Source of the DNA: Halorhabdus sp. BNX81
Lineage (GTDB): Archaea; Halobacteriota; Halobacteria; Halobacteriales; Haloarculaceae
Assembly (NCBI RefSeq): GCF_029229925.1
Contig: NZ_CP107254.1
Coordinates: forward strand, 2,542,001 to 2,606,000
DNA length: 64,000 nt
Direction of reading: 5' to 3'
The notes under the pieces are model-generated. The model made no database searches and was not told where the DNA came from. It saw only the letters and a list, made by a program, of their open reading frames with translations. The position numbers and the translations under genes are program-made. Positions 43,402 to 52,743 of the stretch are shown here, in pieces. The number at the start of each line of letters is the position of its first letter. Within the stretch, counting starts at the first letter, position 1.

Positions 43402-44367
43402 ATGGATATCGACGCGGCGGCAACGCAGTGTCGGGAGGTAATCGACCTGTTGAACGAGGCGGTCGTCGCCGACCGGACGTTCTTCGAGGACCTCCTCGTC
43501 GGGTTGCTGGCCGGGGGACACGTGCTGATCGAGGACGTACCGGGGACGGGCAAGACGCTGACAGCGCGCTCGACGGCGACGGTGCTGGGGCTGTCGTTCT
43601 CGCGCGTCCAGCTCACGCCGGACCTCCTGCCGGCGGACGTCATGGGCAGTCAGGTGTTCAACCAGCGCGACCGGGAGTTCGAGTTCCGCCAGGGGCCACT
43701 CTTTGCGAACGTCGTGCTGGCGGACGAACTCAACCGCGCCCCGCCGAAGACCCAGTCGGCGCTGCTGGAAGCCATGGAGGAGGGCCAGGTCACCATCGAG
43801 GGCGACACCCACCCGCTGCCCGCCCCCTTCTTCGTGATCGCGACCCAGAACCCGATCGAGGAGAGCGGGACGTTCGAACTGCCCGAGGCCCAGAAGGACC
43901 GCTTCCTGATCAAGACCCAGCTCGGCTATCCCGATCGCGGCGGCGAGCGCACGATCCTGGATCGCCGACTTGCCCGCGACGCGGCGACGCCGTCGGTCGA
44001 GAAATTACTCGAATCCGGGACAGTCCAATCCCTCCGAGACGTCCCCGAGACGGTCAGCGTCGAGGGAGACCTCCGGGAGTTCATGCTCGACGTCACGCGG
44101 GAGACGCGCTCGCACCACCACATTCGAACCGGGGTCTCCCCACGGGGGACCCAGCGCCTGCTGGAGGCCAGCCGGGCCTACGCCGTGATCGAGGGGCGGG
44201 ACTACGTCGTTCCGGACGACGTCACCCGGATGGCAGAGCCGGTCCTGGCACACCGGCTGGTGCTCACGCCCGAGGCCACCGTCCAGGAGATCGAAAAGCG
44301 CGAGCTCGTCCGGGAGATCGTCGAGGACACGCCGGTCCCGACAGTCCAGGCGGACGCGAGTGCGTAA
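43402..44367 (+). CDS. MoxR-family AAA+ ATPase (cluster 2)
   Basis: 321 residues from ATG 43402 (MDIDAAATQCREV). Walker A EDVPGTGKT, Walker B VVLADELNRAPPKTQ, sensor ATQNPIEESGTFELPEAQ and SPRGTQRLLEA are intact. It is colinear with the DUF4129 gene 6 bp downstream, unlike in cluster 1. The two MoxR proteins are clearly paralogous but not recent duplicates. Expected role: AAA chaperone for the DUF58 protein. Confidence 0.9.
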   Translation: MDIDAAATQCREVIDLLNEAVVADRTFFEDLLVGLLAGGHVLIEDVPGTGKTLTARSTATVLGLSFSRVQLTPDLLPADVMGSQVFNQRDREFEFRQGPLFANVVLADELNRAPPKTQSALLEAMEEGQVTIEGDTHPLPAPFFVIATQNPIEESGTFELPEAQKDRFLIKTQLGYPDRGGERTILDRRLARDAATPSVEKLLESGTVQSLRDVPETVSVEGDLREFMLDVTRETRSHHHIRTGVSPRGTQRLLEASRAYAVIEGRDYVVPDDVTRMAEPVLAHRLVLTPEATVQEIEKRELVREIVEDTPVPTVQADASA

Positions 44368-44372
44368 GGAGG

Positions 44373-45305
44373 ATGGCTGAGAACCGCACCCAGGGAGCGA
44401 TCGCCCTGCTGGCTATCCTCGCCGTGATCCTCGCCGCCGTGGCGGTCGGACCGCTGTTCACCGCCGAGCAGGGCGGCGACCGGGTGGGGCTCGAACAGCC
44501 CCCGCTGGACGGCGGGGATACCCAACCCGAGGCGGTCGAAACGCTGTTGCGCCCGATCCTGACCGCGATGGTCCTGATCGGACTGCTGGCGACGCTCGTG
44601 CAGTTCGCCAGCGAGCCCTGGGAAAGCTTCAAGCTGCTCGTCGGCATTGCGGCCGGGACAGCGGCGTTCGCCGCCGGATTCTGGCTGCTTGTCATGTTGC
44701 TCAACAATCTATCGACCGGCGGGCCGCCGACGCCGGACAGGTCGCTAACGCCGCAAACACCCTCGACCCCCCAGGGAACGACGGGGTTCGGGGAGGGGTC
44801 CGGGACGCCGCTGGCCCTTCCGGCCGGGGGGGCAACGACGATCATCATCGTCGGGGGTGTCGTGGCCGTCCTCGCCTTCCTCGCCTGGCGGTCCGACGCG
44901 CTCAGGTCGGTCCTGTCCGCCGAGGCGGGTAGCGAGACGGGCGCTGTCGACGCCGAACTGTCCAGCCTCGCGACGGTCGCCGGCGACACCGCTGATCGCA
45001 TCGAGGCCGCCGAAACGCCGCGGGCGGCCGACAACGCGATCTATCGGGCCTGGGGGACGATGGTCACGCTGCTGGGTGTCGGCGATCCCCAGGAGTCGAC
45101 CCCGAGACAGTTCGAAACGGCGGCGATCGAGGCGGGGATGGATCCCGACGACGTCGGCGTCCTCACCGAGACGTTCGAGGAGGTTCGGTACGGTGACGCG
45201 CCGTTGACCGACGAGCGCCGAGAGCGTGCCGTCGCCGCGCTCGAACGTATCGAGGCCACGCACGGTCCCGAGCAGGCGGCGGCTGAAGGAGGTGAGGGTT
45301 CGTGA
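44373..45305 (+). CDS. DUF4129-type membrane protein
   Basis: 310 residues from ATG 44373, preceded by an AGGAGG sequence that abuts the start. Three membrane segments (about 9-28, 60-80, 85-107) and one more (about 150-170) precede a cytosolic helical domain AIYRAWGTMVTLLGVGDPQE ... YGDAPLTDERRERAVAALER, the DUF4129 signature. Loop regions are rich in Pro, Thr and Gly. It ends in a GTGA overlap with the next gene. Confidence 0.78.
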   Translation: MAENRTQGAIALLAILAVILAAVAVGPLFTAEQGGDRVGLEQPPLDGGDTQPEAVETLLRPILTAMVLIGLLATLVQFASEPWESFKLLVGIAAGTAAFAAGFWLLVMLLNNLSTGGPPTPDRSLTPQTPSTPQGTTGFGEGSGTPLALPAGGATTIIIVGGVVAVLAFLAWRSDALRSVLSAEAGSETGAVDAELSSLATVAGDTADRIEAAETPRAADNAIYRAWGTMVTLLGVGDPQESTPRQFETAAIEAGMDPDDVGVLTETFEEVRYGDAPLTDERRERAVAALERIEATHGPEQAAAEGGEGS

Positions 45306-47260
45306 ACGATGGACTGCGCAGGTTCGCGGTCGTGATCGGGCTCACGTCGCTGGCCGGCGGGGGCGTGGCGATCATGACCACTACCGCGGGTGGTGTCTCG
45401 GGTCTGACAGGAGTGTTGTATGCGGGCGGCGGGGTACTCGCCGGTGTGATGGCGCTGCTGGTCTACCGCGACTGGCGGACGGCAAGCGACGTCGAACCCC
45501 CGGCGGTCGAGCGAACGCCCACACCGCCGACACCGGGGAACGCATTCGACCGGAGGCTCGCGCAGTTCGACGGCAGTGGAACCGGCTATCTCCCGGATCG
45601 CGCCAACATCCACGATCGGCTTCGGGAACTCGCGGCCAGAATCCTCGCCCGCCAACGGGGGACGACCCCGGAGGCTGCGATGGCCGCGATCGACGCCGGC
45701 GACTGGCCACGGGACGGGCCGACCTCGGCGTTCTTGCGAAACGCTGACGCGGAGATCGCCGAGGGGCTTTCCGGGCGCGTTCGTGGCGTCCTGCGCGAGG
45801 ACCCTTCGGACTTCCAGCGCCTCGTGAGGCGGACAGTCGCCACGCTCGAAGGCGAATCCGAGCTCATCGAAGGGAAAGGCAAGGGACGTCTCGCCCTCGA
45901 AGAGGACCGAGACACCGAGGAGCGACACTCGACTGCCGATCTCGCGGTGGGGACGGTTGGCGGCCGTCAGCTGTACGACGTCGTCACCGCCGCGCGGTTT
46001 CGACCGCTGGTCCCGCTTGGCGTCGCGTTGGTCGGCCTCGGCCTGTTCGTCCAGGATTCCGGGGTCGTACTCGCCGGGGCAGTCCCGATCGGCGTCCTGG
46101 CGTTCGCCCGGTTCGTGACGCCACCGGACGCCACGCTGACCGTCGAGCGGACGCTCGACCCCCGCCATCCCGATCCCGGGGACGAGGTCACGGTGACGAC
46201 GACGGTTCGCAACGACGGCGACCGGACGCTACCCGACCTCCGGGTCGTCGACGGCGTCCCGGAGGGCCTCTCAGTGACCGAGGGATCGCCCCGACGCGGG
46301 ACGGCGCTTCGCCCCGGCGAGGCGACGACCGTCGAGTACACCGTCACTGCCCGCCGGGGAACCCACGAGTTCGATCCCGTCTACGCGATCGTCCGGGATT
46401 ACGCGGGTCGGTCGGCGCGCACGCACCTCGTTGAGGCCGTCGAAGACGCCGACACGTCGCTTTCCTGTATTCCGGCGTTGCAGGCCACGCCCGTGAACGT
46501 CCCGCTGTTCGAACACGCAAGCGAGTCACTGGGGCGGATCCCCGCCGAGGGCGGTGAAGGTGTGGCGTTCTACGCGACCCGGGAGTATCGATCGGGCGAC
46601 CCGACGAATCGCATCGACTGGAAACGCCTGGCGCGGTCGCCAAGCGAGGAACTCACGACGATCGAGTTCAGGGAAGAACAAGCCGCGTCGGTCGCAATCG
46701 CCATCGAGACCGCCGGATCGTCGTATACAGCCCCGAAACCGAACGAGCCGACCGCACTCGAACGGTCGATCGCCGCTGCCAGACGGGTGTGTGGGTCGTT
46801 GTTGGGGACCGGCGACCGGGTCGGCATCGCTGCACTCGGACCGACGCCGGTGTGGATCCCACCGGGGACGGGGTACGATCACCGCGAGCACGTCGAGCGT
46901 GCCCTGGCGACAGCGGACGCGTTCCCGGCGACGACGCCCGACAGCGATACCTTTAGCCCACGCTGGGTCCGGGAGTTCCACCGCCGGTTCCCCGAGGAGA
47001 CCCAGGTCGTGCTGGTGTCGGCGCTCACCGACCCCACCTACCGCTTCGTGATCCACCGGCTGCGCGCGTACGGCCATCCGGTCACGGTGCTGAGTCCGGA
47101 CGTGACGACGGGTGACACCGTCGGCGAGCGACTCGTCCGCCTCGAACGGCGCCACCGGATCGAGGCGTTACGGGAGGCCGGCGTCCGGGTCATCGACTGG
47201 GCGGACGGGGAGGAACTGGGCGTTGCACTCACGCGGGCCGGATCGAGGTGGTCGGCATGA
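45302..47260 (+). CDS. DUF7269-DUF58 fusion protein
   Basis: 652 residues, GTG start overlapping the previous stop. Residues 1-200 contain two membrane segments and a helical domain (LRELAARILARQRG ... FQRLVRRTVATLEG) that corresponds to the separate gene 1312-2109. Residues about 225-270 are a second membrane hairpin, then a CARDB-like domain (LRVVDGVPEGLSVTEGSP) and the DUF58 signature FYATREYRSGDPTNRIDWKR. The fusion supports direct contact between the two proteins in cluster 1. Confidence 0.82.
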   Translation: MNDGLRRFAVVIGLTSLAGGGVAIMTTTAGGVSGLTGVLYAGGGVLAGVMALLVYRDWRTASDVEPPAVERTPTPPTPGNAFDRRLAQFDGSGTGYLPDRANIHDRLRELAARILARQRGTTPEAAMAAIDAGDWPRDGPTSAFLRNADAEIAEGLSGRVRGVLREDPSDFQRLVRRTVATLEGESELIEGKGKGRLALEEDRDTEERHSTADLAVGTVGGRQLYDVVTAARFRPLVPLGVALVGLGLFVQDSGVVLAGAVPIGVLAFARFVTPPDATLTVERTLDPRHPDPGDEVTVTTTVRNDGDRTLPDLRVVDGVPEGLSVTEGSPRRGTALRPGEATTVEYTVTARRGTHEFDPVYAIVRDYAGRSARTHLVEAVEDADTSLSCIPALQATPVNVPLFEHASESLGRIPAEGGEGVAFYATREYRSGDPTNRIDWKRLARSPSEELTTIEFREEQAASVAIAIETAGSSYTAPKPNEPTALERSIAAARRVCGSLLGTGDRVGIAALGPTPVWIPPGTGYDHREHVERALATADAFPATTPDSDTFSPRWVREFHRRFPEETQVVLVSALTDPTYRFVIHRLRAYGHPVTVLSPDVTTGDTVGERLVRLERRHRIEALREAGVRVIDWADGEELGVALTRAGSRWSA

Positions 47261-47760
47261 GCGCCCCGTCGCGGTTTACCCACCAGCCAGGGGCCGTCCT
47301 CAGGGCGGGCGCGCTGGTGGCCGCACTCGGCGTCACACTGGTCGTGGCCCCGATCACGACGGTCTCGCTGGTCGGATGTGTGATCGGCGTCGCCGGCCTC
47401 GCGGTCGGGCTGACGCGACATATGCGAACGGTGACGGGACTCGGGGCAGTTGCAGTGGTCGGGGCCGTGATCGCCACCGCGTTCGTCGGGATTGCCGTCG
47501 AGCGGTTGCTCCCGGCGGTCGTGGGCAGCGTCCTCGCCTGGGAGTTCGCGCTGGGGGCGTTCACGATCGACGCCGAACTCGACGGTGGGAGCGTCGAACG
47601 CGCCGAGTTCCTCCACGTCGCGATCGTGACCGTCGTCGCATCACTGGTCGCGATGGTCGCCTACGTCGCCTACGAGACGCTTTCGGTCGGGGTCTCACTC
47701 CCCGGCGTGGCACTGCTGGTCGTCGCCGCGACGACCCTGGCGCTTGGCCTGCGGGACTGA
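47257..47760 (+). CDS. membrane protein of MoxR/DUF58 cluster 2 (DUF7519-like)
   Basis: 167 residues from ATG 47257 (ATGA overlap). It has five to six hydrophobic segments and little else, and takes the same last position as the 477-residue membrane protein of cluster 1, being about a third of its length. Family assignment rests on context and memory. Confidence 0.6.
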   Translation: MSAPSRFTHQPGAVLRAGALVAALGVTLVVAPITTVSLVGCVIGVAGLAVGLTRHMRTVTGLGAVAVVGAVIATAFVGIAVERLLPAVVGSVLAWEFALGAFTIDAELDGGSVERAEFLHVAIVTVVASLVAMVAYVAYETLSVGVSLPGVALLVVAATTLALGLRD

Positions 47761-47880
47761 CGTGACAATAGCTGACGTCTCAAGGACGTTGCGCCGACCT
47801 CGATCGTCGGCGGCCGTCATCGCGGCGACGCCCGGACCACCGGTAAACGTTAGGGGCATGACCGCGAACTCGGCCGTACT

Positions 47881-48585
47881 GTGTCACGAGCGCATACACT
47901 CAGACGGAGTTTCGTGGCGGGGCTGTTTCTCGTCGCCCCGCTCGTGGTCACGATCGTCGCCCTCAGACTGCTGATCGGCTGGCTGTCGGGGTTCGTCGAT
48001 CCGATCGTCTCGACGACTGCGCTGGCCCAGTACACGGGCAACATCACGCTCGTCGCCCAGGTCATCACGTTCCTGACACTGATATTCGTGATCACTTCCC
48101 TGGGGTATCTCACCCAGCGGTCGATCGGCGATTGGGCGTTCTCGTGGTTCGACCGGGCGTTCGGGATCGTCCCCGTCGTGCGGGTCATCTACACGAGCGT
48201 CCGCCAGATGACCCAGGCGCTGCGCAACCGGGAGAACCGCTACGAGAACGTCGTCCTGATCGAATATCCCCGTGAAGGGCTGTTCGCCATCGGGTTCGTC
48301 ACCGGCGAGAGCCCGGCCTCGACCCAGTCAGCCACCGGGAAGGCCTACAACGTCTTCGTCCCGCACAGCCCGAACATCACCGGCGGCCGACTCGTGCTCG
48401 CGCCGGAAGACACCATCCACGAGATCGACATCAGCGTCCGCCGGGCCATCCGACTGCTGATGACGACCGGCATCGCCGAGGAACAGTCAGACGTCGACGC
48501 ACTCGCCTCGGAGACGAACGTCGATATCCCCGACGTCACGGACTTCGAGAGCTCGACGACAACCGCTGCTGGCGACGATACATGA
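47881..48585 (+). CDS. DUF502-family membrane protein
   Basis: 234 residues, GTG start. Two membrane segments (about 10-32 and 55-77) are followed by the DUF502 core: GIVPVVRVIYTSVRQMTQAL, VVLIEYPREGLFAIGFVTGE, VFVPHSPNITGGRLVLAPED and a helical SVRRAIRLLMTTGI. The family is widespread in bacteria and archaea, membrane-bound, and of unknown function. The C-terminus is acidic and Ser/Thr-rich. Confidence 0.88.
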   Translation: MSRAHTLRRSFVAGLFLVAPLVVTIVALRLLIGWLSGFVDPIVSTTALAQYTGNITLVAQVITFLTLIFVITSLGYLTQRSIGDWAFSWFDRAFGIVPVVRVIYTSVRQMTQALRNRENRYENVVLIEYPREGLFAIGFVTGESPASTQSATGKAYNVFVPHSPNITGGRLVLAPEDTIHEIDISVRRAIRLLMTTGIAEEQSDVDALASETNVDIPDVTDFESSTTTAAGDDT

Positions 48586-48655
48586 TCGCGAGCTCCCCAC
48601 GGACGAATCAACGCGTCCACCGCTGAAAGCACGCATGTGTCCCGATCGCCACGTT

Positions 48656-48671
48656 TTTAGGCTACCCTAAA
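48656..48671. promoter_or_regulatory. iron-box-like palindrome upstream of RGP-like glycosyltransferase
   Basis: TTTAGGCTACCCTAAA has perfect 6-bp arms (TTTAGG/CCTAAA) and lies 16 bp before the ATG at 48687. It matches the palindromes at 49927 and 61729. The arms are those of DtxR/Idr-type iron-dependent repressor sites. Confidence 0.65.
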
Positions 48672-48686
48672 CAATCGGGAGTACCG

Positions 48687-49844
48687 ATGACTACCCAAGA
48701 TATCTGCGTCGTCGTCCCGACGATCAGAAACCACGAGTTCCTCCGGGCGTACGCCGAGAACGCCCGCGAGCACGGGTTCGATCTGGATCGACTCTTCGTC
48801 GTCCTCGTCACCGAGGACTTCTGTGATACCGCGGCGATGGAAGCGATGCTCGACGAGGAGGGCCTCGACGGGGCAGTCTTCGACGGAAGTGGCCGCCAAG
48901 ACTGGTTCGAGGCACAGGGGATCAGCGAGTACGGGCACCTGATTCCCGACGCCAGTCACGCACAGACGTCCTTCGGCCTACTGTATCTTTGGGCGCACGA
49001 ACGCTTCGAGTACGGCGTCTTCCTCGACGACGACACCGCCCCACACGACGATATCGACTTCTTCGGAACCCACCTCGACAACCTCGCCTACGAGGGCGAC
49101 CTCACGGCCGTCGAATCCGACGAGCAGTGGGTGAACGTCCTCCAGGGGGCCAAGGACCTCTATCCGCGCGGGTATCCCTACAGCGCGATGGACGAAGAGC
49201 GGACGGTCACGACCGAGCGCGTCGAGCGCGTCGTCGCCTCTCAAGGCCTGTGGACCAACGTCCCGGACCTCGATGCGGTCCGGATCCTCATGGACGGCGA
49301 CCTCCAGGGACAGGCCCAGACCCGCACGACACGGGACGATTTCGGGGACGACTTCGTCGCGGGACGTGGGAATTATCTCACCGTCTGCTCGATGAACCTG
49401 GCCTTTCGCCGGGAGGTCGTCCCGGCGTTCTACCAGTTCCCGATGGACGACAACCCCTGGGACGTCGGGCGCTTCGACGACATCTGGTCGGGCCTCCTCC
49501 TGAAGCGTGCTGCCGACGTCCTCGGCGGACGGATCTACAACGGCGCGCCGCTGTGTGACCACAACAAGGCACCGCGGTCGACCTTCGGCGACCTGGCCAA
49601 CGAGGTGGCCGGCCTCGAACTCAACGAACACGTCTGGAAACTCGTCGACCGCGCCGGCGCGGACGCCGATTCCTACGCCGAGGTGGCCCGCGCCGTCGCC
49701 ACGGAACTCAAGACCGGCGCGGACGACGAGTGGGAGAACGCCGAGTTCCTCGCGTACTGTGGTGAGTACCTCGACGACTGGGTGGACTGCCTGGCGGAAC
49801 TCGATGCCGACGGGCGGCGGGAAACGGCGGTGGTCGCGGAATGA
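48687..49844 (+). CDS. reversibly glycosylated polypeptide-like glycosyltransferase
   Basis: 385 residues. CVVVPTIRNHEFLRAYAENA starts a GT-A fold; YGVFLDDDTAPHDDIDFFG contains the DxD-type acidic motif; later NLAFRREVVPAFYQFPMDDN and GRFDDIWSGLLLKRAAD with NGAPLCDHNKAPRS are typical of the GT75/RGP (alpha-1,4-glucan-protein synthase-like) group. Such proteins bind or mutate UDP-sugars. An iron-box-like palindrome directly before the start suggests derepression under iron limitation, which is unexpected for this family. Confidence 0.75.
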   Translation: MTTQDICVVVPTIRNHEFLRAYAENAREHGFDLDRLFVVLVTEDFCDTAAMEAMLDEEGLDGAVFDGSGRQDWFEAQGISEYGHLIPDASHAQTSFGLLYLWAHERFEYGVFLDDDTAPHDDIDFFGTHLDNLAYEGDLTAVESDEQWVNVLQGAKDLYPRGYPYSAMDEERTVTTERVERVVASQGLWTNVPDLDAVRILMDGDLQGQAQTRTTRDDFGDDFVAGRGNYLTVCSMNLAFRREVVPAFYQFPMDDNPWDVGRFDDIWSGLLLKRAADVLGGRIYNGAPLCDHNKAPRSTFGDLANEVAGLELNEHVWKLVDRAGADADSYAEVARAVATELKTGADDEWENAEFLAYCGEYLDDWVDCLAELDADGRRETAVVAE

Positions 49845-49926
49845 CCGATCGTGACGACCGGTCCGGCCGCGACGAAGACGGAAAGACGCCGGCGAACCCC
49901 GGACGAAATCACGGAGTTTATACGTA

Positions 49927-49942
49927 TTTAGGCAAACCTAAA
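49927..49942. promoter_or_regulatory. iron-box-like palindrome upstream of iron ABC transporter
   Basis: TTTAGGCAAACCTAAA sits 6 bp before ATG 49949 and just after a TATA-like TTTATACGTA (49917-49926), so a bound repressor would block transcription. Arms are identical to the sites at 48656 and 61729. Confidence 0.75.
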
Positions 49943-49948
49943 CCCAAC

Positions 49949-51112
49949 ATGACACGGAGATCGACGAGTCGGCGGCGGTTCCTGGGGGCGGCCGGCGCAG
50001 CTGCGCTGGGCGGGCTGGCGGGCTGTGCAAACCCCTTCGGGGGCGAGACGACGGAGGGGAGCGGCGAGGAACTGGGCGTGCCGTCGCTGTCGGAGTTCCG
50101 CGGATCGGGCGCGATCGTCGACGGGCGACCGGCCCCCGGCGGCACGTCGATCGACGAACTGCCGGATCTCTCGGGATCGTTGAATCTCTACATCGGCGGC
50201 GGCGAGGGCGGCATCTACAAGGGCTTTATCGGGATGTTAGAGGATATCTATCCGGAGTTCTCCGTCCTCGACAGCAATTCGCCCTCGGCATCGCTGGCCC
50301 AGACGATCGTCGAGGAGGTCGAAGCCGGGGCCACGCAGGCCGATCTCTTCTGGTCGATCGACGCCGCCTCGCTCGGCTTCGTGGCTGAAAACGACGCCTA
50401 CGAGCCACTCGCTGACGAGGCACTCGAACCCGTTCCGGCGGACTTTCGGGGTGCTGACAACGCGTGGGTCGGCGTCGCCGGCCGCGCCCGGAGCGTCCCC
50501 TACAACACCGACGTGATCAGCGAGAGCGAGATCCCGGAGAAAGTCGCACAGTTCCCCGAGACCGAGGCCCTTCGGGGAACGATGGGGTGGGCACCGACCT
50601 ACGGCGCGTTCAAGGCCTTCGTGACCGCGATGCGGCTCCAGAAGGGGCCCGAGACGACCCGCCAGTGGCTGGAAGCGATGCGGGAGGCCGGCACCGATCG
50701 CCATCGCAACGAGTACCTCGTCACCCAGGCGGTGGCCGACGGTGACCTGACCGCCGGGTTCGCCAACCATTACTACGCGATGCGGGTGAAAAACCAGCGC
50801 CCCGACGCCCCGCTGGATCTCGCGTTCACGAACGGCGACGCCGGGGGCCTGGTCAACGTCGCCGGGGTTCTCCAGGTCAAAGGAACGGAGAAAGACGACC
50901 TGATCACGAACTTCGTGCGACACCTGCTCTCGGCGGAGGCCCAGGAGTTCTTCGCCACCGTGAGTTACGCCTATCCGATGATTCCCGGCGTCGAACCGGT
51001 CGGCGGCCTACCGACCGTCGACGAGTTGAATCCCCCGGACATCAATCTGGCTGACCTGGCGGATCTCGAACCGACGCTGGAACTGATGTCCGAGGCCGGC
51101 GTCTCGGGATGA
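49949..51112 (+). CDS. iron(III) ABC transporter substrate-binding lipoprotein
   Basis: 387 residues from ATG 49949; the open frame extends upstream but the operator and TATA box fix the promoter here. Tat signal SRRRFLGAAGAAALGGLAGC with lipobox. The mature part is a type 2 periplasmic-binding fold (LNLYIGGGEGGIYKGFIGML, DLFWSIDAASLGF, RSVPYNTDVISE, GGLVNVAGVLQVKGTEKDD) of the FbpA/FutA iron group. It delivers ferric iron to the permease encoded next, with which it shares an ATGA overlap. Confidence 0.88.
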   Translation: MTRRSTSRRRFLGAAGAAALGGLAGCANPFGGETTEGSGEELGVPSLSEFRGSGAIVDGRPAPGGTSIDELPDLSGSLNLYIGGGEGGIYKGFIGMLEDIYPEFSVLDSNSPSASLAQTIVEEVEAGATQADLFWSIDAASLGFVAENDAYEPLADEALEPVPADFRGADNAWVGVAGRARSVPYNTDVISESEIPEKVAQFPETEALRGTMGWAPTYGAFKAFVTAMRLQKGPETTRQWLEAMREAGTDRHRNEYLVTQAVADGDLTAGFANHYYAMRVKNQRPDAPLDLAFTNGDAGGLVNVAGVLQVKGTEKDDLITNFVRHLLSAEAQEFFATVSYAYPMIPGVEPVGGLPTVDELNPPDINLADLADLEPTLELMSEAGVSG

Positions 51113-52743
51113 GCACGAAGGGTCGACTATCGCGCCTTCGCAAGCGCCTCCCGGGAGAGTCCCGCTTCCGACGCCCCTCGGGGCTGACGTTGCTCGCGGC
51201 CGCCATCGCCGTCGCGCTGGTCGTACCCTTAGCCTGGCTGTTCGAGGAGGCCCTGAACCTCGGCCCGCGCGCACTGGCGCTCACAGTCGATCCCCGAACG
51301 ATCGAGATCCTCCTCCGCAGCGTCGCACTCGTCACCATCGTCACGGCGGCGAGCGTCCTCGTTGGGGTCCCCATTGCCCTGCTGACGGCCCGGACTGACC
51401 TCCCGTTCGCTCGGTTGTTCACCGTCCTCGCAGCCCTTCCCCTGGCGATCCCCAGCTATCTCGGGGCGCTTGCGGTCCTCTCGGCCTTTGGCTCGGGCGG
51501 CATCCTCACGGGCGTGCTCGCCCCACTCGGGATCGAACAGCTCCCCTTGATCGACGGGTTTGCCGGCGCGGCGATCGTCCTGACGCTTTACACCTACCCG
51601 TACGTCCTGTTGACGACGCGAGCGTCACTGCTGTCGCTTGATACCTCCCTCATCGAGGCCGCCAGGACGCTCGACGCCGGGCGACTCGAAGCGTTCCGGC
51701 GGGTGACGCTGCCACAGATCGCCCCCGGGATCGCCGCCGGCGCGCTGTTGGTCGCGCTGTACACCCTCGCGGACTTCGGGACACCCAGTTTCATGGGCGT
51801 CGAAGTGTTCACCCAGGCGATCTACGCGCGCTACAATACGATGCGCCCGTGGGCCGCCCTGCTGTCCATCCAGTTGCTCGGCGTGACGGCTGTGATCCTC
51901 TACCTCGAATCGAAGGTCGGAGCCGACGACGAGGGAGCCTATCAGAGCCGTGGAACCAGTGGCGGTGCCGTGATCGAACTCGGCGCGTGGCGATACGTCG
52001 CCGCGTTGTTCCCCCTCATCGTGGCTGCCCTCGCTATCGCGGTCCCGGTGGCCGTCTTCGGATTGTTGCTGTTCAGCGACGCGGGTGCCTATACGGCCGG
52101 CGGGCTGGCCTTTTCCTGGACGTACGGCTGGAACTCGCTGTATCTGGCCGGCTTCGCTGCCGGCGGGTCGCTGCTGGTCGCGCTGCCGGTGGCGGTCGCG
52201 GCCGCACGGGGTCGCTCCCGGCTGGCGACGCTGGCTGATCGTCTCTCGTACGTCGGCTACGCCACGCCGGGGATCGTGCTCGCATTCGCGCTGGTCCTGT
52301 TCACGCTGCATGGCCTGCCTCCGTCGGTGACGGAAGCCGCCGACGATCTGCTCCTGATTCTCGTCTTCGCGTACGTCGTCCGATTCGTTCCGCAGGCGAT
52401 CGGTGCGATCCGGACCTCGACGATGCAGGTCGATCGCCGCCTCATCGAGGCCGCCCGGACGCTCGGACGTACCCGGACGGAGGCCTTCCGGGCAGTGACG
52501 CTCCCGCTGATCGCCCCCGGCATCGCGACCGGGGCGGCTCTGGTCTTCCTAACGACCATGAAGGAACTGCCGGCGACGCTACTCTTACGGCCGTTCTGGT
52601 TCGATCATACCCTAGTGACGTATATCTGGGAAGTGCGGGAAGCCGGCCTCTACGGTCGCGCGGCCGTGCCCGCGCTCGTCTTGATCGTCATCTCCGCGCT
52701 CTCGATGGCCGTCATCCTCAGCCAGGAGGGTTCGAACACGTGA
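51109..52743 (+). CDS. iron ABC transporter permease (double module)
   Basis: 544 residues with about 12 membrane segments and two copies of the binding-protein-dependent transport module; the EAA loops are IEAARTLDAGRLEAFRRVTL and IEAARTLGRTRTEAFRAVTL. This is the FbpB-type fused permease. The N-terminus is basic. It overlaps the binding protein gene (ATGA) and the ATPase gene (GTGA), giving a three-gene transport operon. Confidence 0.93.
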   Translation: MSTKGRLSRLRKRLPGESRFRRPSGLTLLAAAIAVALVVPLAWLFEEALNLGPRALALTVDPRTIEILLRSVALVTIVTAASVLVGVPIALLTARTDLPFARLFTVLAALPLAIPSYLGALAVLSAFGSGGILTGVLAPLGIEQLPLIDGFAGAAIVLTLYTYPYVLLTTRASLLSLDTSLIEAARTLDAGRLEAFRRVTLPQIAPGIAAGALLVALYTLADFGTPSFMGVEVFTQAIYARYNTMRPWAALLSIQLLGVTAVILYLESKVGADDEGAYQSRGTSGGAVIELGAWRYVAALFPLIVAALAIAVPVAVFGLLLFSDAGAYTAGGLAFSWTYGWNSLYLAGFAAGGSLLVALPVAVAAARGRSRLATLADRLSYVGYATPGIVLAFALVLFTLHGLPPSVTEAADDLLLILVFAYVVRFVPQAIGAIRTSTMQVDRRLIEAARTLGRTRTEAFRAVTLPLIAPGIATGAALVFLTTMKELPATLLLRPFWFDHTLVTYIWEVREAGLYGRAAVPALVLIVISALSMAVILSQEGSNT

